Part shown: in pieces, positions 61,137 through 64,000 of the stretch | Layout: each line of letters starts with the position of its first letter | How positions within the stretch are numbered: the stretch's first letter is position 1 | DNA from: Claveliimonas ammoniilytica | GTDB taxonomy: Bacteria; Bacillota; Clostridia; Lachnospirales; Lachnospiraceae | Assembly: GCF_025567415.1 (NCBI RefSeq) | Contig: NZ_JAOQJV010000009.1 | Coordinates: 1-64,000 of the forward strand | Length of the DNA: 64,000 bases | Reading direction: 5' to 3' | Position numbers and translations under genes: made by a program | Notes under the pieces: model-generated | The model's database searches: none | Told to the model about the DNA's origin: nothing | Seen by the model: only the letters and a program-made list of their open reading frames with translations

Positions 61137-62213
61137 GTGCCGGACTTGAAAAAGAAAAGCTATGATCACACATTGTTGGTGACGCTGTTTCTGATCATGA
61201 TCATCGGATTGGTGATCCTGTACAGTACCAGTGCCTACAATGGGGAAGTGAAGTTTCATGATTCTTTTTACTATCTGAAGAAGCAGCTGTTTGCGACAGG
61301 ACTTGGCGTTGTGGCGATGTTTGTGATGGCCGGGACGGACTACCATTTCTGGAAGAAATTCGCGATTCCGGCGTATCTGGGTGCAATCCTTCTGTCGATT
61401 GCAGTCGTATTGTTCGGTGATGAATATAACGGTTCCAAAAGATGGTTGTCTTTGGGACCGTTTTCATTTCAACCGTCCGAATATGCCAAGGTGGCAGTTA
61501 TTCTGTTCCTGGCATATCTTGTGACGAGAAATGTGGAGAAGATGAGCAGTATCTGGACGATGCTTCGGATTATGCTGTGTGTACTGCCGGTAGTTGGTCT
61601 GGTGGGGGCCAGTAATCTGAGTACGGCAATTATTATATTGGGGATTGCTGCAGTGCTGATCTTTGTGGCAAGTCCCAGATATGCACAGTTTATCTGGATG
61701 GGGGTGCTGGGATGTGGCTTTATGGCTGTGTTTCTGGCACTGGAGAGCTATCGCCTGGAGCGAATCGCAATCTGGCGTAATCCGGAACAGTATGAGAAAG
61801 GATATCAGACGCTGCAGGGACTGTATGCGATCGGCTCCGGTGGATTATTCGGCAGAGGACTGGGTGAGAGTATTCAGAAGCTTGGTTTTGTGCCGGAAGC
61901 GCAGAATGATATGATATTTTCCATTATATGTGAAGAATTGGGGCTGGTGGGAGCAGGCTTTGTACTGATATTGTTCCTGATTCTGATATGGCGGTTCTTT
62001 GTGATCGCGACACATGCAGAAGATCTGTTTGGTGCGCTGATCGGAACAGGAGCCATGGCACATATGATGATACAGGTGATTTTGAATATATCGGTAGTGA
62101 CCAATACGATTCCTAATACGGGGATCACACTTCCTTTTATCAGTTATGGAGGAACATCAGTAGTGTTTCTGCTGCTTGAGATGGGTCTGGTGCTCAGTGT
62201 GTCGGCTGGATAA
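61137..62213 (+). CDS. ftsW: Cell division SEDS glycosyltransferase FtsW
   Basis: 358 aa; GTG start at 61137, eleven bases after AAGGAGG (61119-61125). About ten TMs with YNGSKRWLSLGPFSFQPSEYAKVAVIL, NPEQYEKGYQTLQGLYAIGSGGLFGRGLG and NTIPNTGITLPFISYGGTS. Division-cluster position between murD and divIB marks it as FtsW or SpoVE. murG, normally next, is missing. Strong similarity to the SEDS protein at 49975, so one arose by duplication. Confidence 0.93.
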   Translation: MPDLKKKSYDHTLLVTLFLIMIIGLVILYSTSAYNGEVKFHDSFYYLKKQLFATGLGVVAMFVMAGTDYHFWKKFAIPAYLGAILLSIAVVLFGDEYNGSKRWLSLGPFSFQPSEYAKVAVILFLAYLVTRNVEKMSSIWTMLRIMLCVLPVVGLVGASNLSTAIIILGIAAVLIFVASPRYAQFIWMGVLGCGFMAVFLALESYRLERIAIWRNPEQYEKGYQTLQGLYAIGSGGLFGRGLGESIQKLGFVPEAQNDMIFSIICEELGLVGAGFVLILFLILIWRFFVIATHAEDLFGALIGTGAMAHMMIQVILNISVVTNTIPNTGITLPFISYGGTSVVFLLLEMGLVLSVSAG

Positions 62214-62251
62214 TGGATAAAGAGATGGGAAACTACGCAGGAGGAGTATAA

Positions 62252-63115
62252 ATGGCAAAGAAACGGAGAAGAAGGAGAAAAAAGAATCACAGAGTGTATG
62301 CATTAGTAACGCTGGTTCTGGCAATTGCGATCATAGTGATCGGGTTTGGACTTTTGTTCTATGTACAGAAGATTGAAGTAAGCGGTAATGATTATACAGA
62401 AAATGAGGTGATCACAGAATCGATGCAGAAGGATACGCTGTCATTCAATTCAGTTTATCTGCTGGTAAAATATCGCTTTCTGAAGCATGATACACCGAAG
62501 AGTCTGGATTCTATGAAGGTAAGTCTGAAGAGTCCATGGACAGTAAAAGTAACGGTAAAGGAAAAAACGATTATCGGATATTTAGATGAAGGCAGTGAGT
62601 ATGCGTACTTTGACAAAGATGGAAAGATTGTGCATAAGAGTACGGAACTCAGAGATGGCGTGCCTGGGATTGAAGGCATAGATGCCAGCAGCACCAAGCT
62701 GTATCAGAAAATAAAAGTAAAGAGTAATAAGCTCCTGCAGGCAATTCTTAATGTGGCTGTGGAAGTGAAGAATTATAATTTGAAACCGGATCGGATTGTG
62801 TATGAGGATGATGGGATTAATCTATACTTTGGCGATATCTGTGTACAGCTTGGTACAGATATTACGACAGAGAAGATGGCGCAGATCTCACCGATCATCG
62901 CAAAACTCGAGGGTAAGAGCGGTGTGCTTCATCTGGAGCATTACGAGAATGATTCCAATGTGATCACGTTCTCTGAGGAAGAGGCAGATGAGTCATCAGA
63001 AGATGATACGACATCAGAAGACGATGCAACATTAGAAGACGATACAACATCAGAAGATTCACTGGATGACAGTTATGACACATCAGACTTTCAGGGAACT
63101 TATTATGGAGAATAG
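62252..63115 (+). CDS. ftsQ: Cell division protein FtsQ/DivIB
   Basis: 287 aa bitopic protein: highly basic start (KKRRRRRKKN), TM (~17-38), POTRA domain (~40-110, VQKIEVSGNDYTENEVI), a beta domain (~115-240), and an acidic tail with repeated S-E-D-D-x-T (SSEDDTTSEDDATLEDD), probably unfolded. POTRA plus position before ftsZ identify DivIB. The tail is an odd addition relative to Bacillus DivIB. Confidence 0.88.
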   Translation: MAKKRRRRRKKNHRVYALVTLVLAIAIIVIGFGLLFYVQKIEVSGNDYTENEVITESMQKDTLSFNSVYLLVKYRFLKHDTPKSLDSMKVSLKSPWTVKVTVKEKTIIGYLDEGSEYAYFDKDGKIVHKSTELRDGVPGIEGIDASSTKLYQKIKVKSNKLLQAILNVAVEVKNYNLKPDRIVYEDDGINLYFGDICVQLGTDITTEKMAQISPIIAKLEGKSGVLHLEHYENDSNVITFSEEEADESSEDDTTSEDDATLEDDTTSEDSLDDSYDTSDFQGTYYGE

Positions 63116-63148
63116 TTGTGAATATTATGAAAAATCGGTAAATTCCTA

Positions 63149-63177
63149 TTGATATTTTGCCAAAAAGCTTATATTAT
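63149..63177 (+). promoter_or_regulatory. Likely promoter of ftsZ
   Basis: TTGATA (63149-63154), 17-bp spacer, TATTAT (63172-63177); an overlapping TATAAT at 63175-63180 gives 20 bp. Lies in the 162-nt gap before ftsZ, where no other feature is seen. Confidence 0.55.
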
Positions 63178-63277
63178 AATACTATATATGGCAGAGTCTG
63201 TGTGCATCTGATGTATCAGACATGGTCGATATGGGATGTATATTTATATAATAAGGATGACGAAGGAGGAGAAACTC

Positions 63278-64000
63278 TTGCTGGAAATTAAGACAAACGA
63301 ATCAGAAGCAGCGGCAAAGATAATTGTTGTAGGTGTCGGCGGCGGCGGTAACAACGCTGTGAACCGTATGATCGACGAGCAGATTGCCGGTGTTGAATTT
63401 ATAGCTGTTAATACAGATAAGCAGGCACTTCAGTTGTGCAAGGCTCCGACACTGATGCAGGTTGGAGATAAGATTACAAAAGGACTTGGCGCTGGTGCCA
63501 GACCGGAGATTGGTGAAAAAGCTGCTGAGGAAAGTGCAGAAGAGATTTCGGCAGCACTGAAAGGTGCGGACATGGTATTTGTTACCTGTGGTATGGGTGG
63601 CGGTACCGGTACAGGAGCCACACCGGTAATCGCACGTATTGCCAAGGAGCAGGGTGCACTTACTGTTGGTGTTGTAACCAAGCCTTTCCGTTTTGAGTCT
63701 AAGACTCGTATGAACAATGCCCTTGCTGGTATTGAGAAGTTAAAAGAAAGTGTAGATACGCTAATTGTCATTCCAAATGACAAGCTGCTTGATATTGTAG
63801 ACAGACGGACAACCATGCCAGAAGCTTTGAAGAAGGCTGACGAGGTATTGCAGCAGGGTATTCAGGGTATCACAGACCTGATCAATGTACCATCACTGAT
63901 CAACCTCGACTTCGCTGATGTACAGACTGTTATGACAGATAAGGGCATTGCTCATATCGGTATCGGTCAGGGACGCGGCGATGATAAGGCTCTGGAAGCT
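63278..64000 (+). CDS. ftsZ: Cell division protein FtsZ, 5' part (runs off the window)
   Basis: First 241 codons of the tubulin-like GTPase that forms the division ring; the gene continues past the window end. TTG start eight bases after AAGGAGG. GVGGGGNNAVNRMI, AVNTDKQAL, the GTP-binding signature GGGTGTG, PFRFE, RMNNALAGIEKL and NLDFADVQTVM are intact. ftsA, which precedes ftsZ in Bacillus, is absent; ftsZ follows divIB directly with its own promoter. Confidence 0.97.
   Translation, partial: MLEIKTNESEAAAKIIVVGVGGGGNNAVNRMIDEQIAGVEFIAVNTDKQALQLCKAPTLMQVGDKITKGLGAGARPEIGEKAAEESAEEISAALKGADMVFVTCGMGGGTGTGATPVIARIAKEQGALTVGVVTKPFRFESKTRMNNALAGIEKLKESVDTLIVIPNDKLLDIVDRRTTMPEALKKADEVLQQGIQGITDLINVPSLINLDFADVQTVMTDKGIAHIGIGQGRGDDKALEA

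Noticed and set aside
1..64000. Insertion sequences, integrases, phage or conjugation genes, tRNA or rRNA genes
   Set aside because: None recognised in any frame; strand changes in the glycan region look like operon boundaries rather than insertions.

Overview
The window looks like a chromosomal segment of a spore-forming, low-to-mid-GC Firmicute, most likely a gut-type Lachnospiraceae (Clostridia). The signs are a cotJABC spore-coat operon, ChW cell-surface repeats (typical of clostridia), paired LCP cell-wall ligases, a Gram-positive division cluster with two class B PBPs, TTG/GTG starts and strong AGGAGG ribosome sites. I saw no tRNA, rRNA, transposase, phage gene or CRISPR array. Genus-level assignment is not possible from the sequence alone.

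The left two thirds (about 0.2-45.7 kb) is one large cell-surface glycan region. It opens with a secreted GH78-type rhamnosidase bearing nine ChW repeats. Block A (4.5-10.9 kb, +) has a Wzx-type flippase, three GT2 enzymes, an SDR and an IspD/TarI cytidylyltransferase. Block B (13.3-10.9 kb, -) has a CDP-polyol phosphotransferase and UDP-glucose dehydrogenase. Block C (13.4-25.4 kb, +) has LicD, GT4, a DPM-like GT2 with a DUF2304 partner, two big polytopic membrane proteins (GT-C-like and DUF2142) and two giant tandem-domain GT2 paralogues. Block D (25.4-27.7 kb) is an ABC polysaccharide exporter (Wzm/Wzt type) plus a TM-beta-TM protein. A MerR-methyltransferase fusion follows, and then block E (29-35 kb), the complete dTDP-L-rhamnose pathway (rfbA, B, D, C) with GtrA and a third tandem GT2. 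Block F (35.1-42.6 kb) has a WbaP-type initiating phosphoglycosyltransferase, two LCP ligases around a GT2 and a GT-B-like protein, and an unusual cohesin-TM-acidic-tail protein. glmS and glf (UDP-Galf) then supply precursors. Together the genes suggest a rhamnose-containing, probably phosphopolyol- and Galf-decorated polymer that is exported and then ligated to peptidoglycan by LCP enzymes.

The right third is housekeeping: HtrA protease, glyA, cotJABC, an FtsW/RodA-type SEDS protein, a DegV protein and a small membrane protein. After an unusual GC-rich palindromic intergenic element comes the division/cell-wall cluster: mraZ (with five upstream AAGTGG(T) boxes), rsmH, ftsL, two class B PBPs, mraY, murD, ftsW, ftsQ/divIB and the 5' part of ftsZ, which runs off the window end. 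murE, murF, murG and ftsA are not in their usual places.

The most interesting items are: the MerR-methyltransferase fusion next to a textbook 19-bp-spacer promoter with a perfect dyad; tandem GT2 paralogues, one with an eroded first active site; the 3x3 higher-order ChW repeat; the cohesin/TM/acidic-tail protein; a second PBP whose TTG start sits directly behind a terminator-like hairpin that also buries its only Shine-Dalgarno; and the GC-rich palindromic element before mraZ. Promoter and terminator calls rest on reading the bases only.
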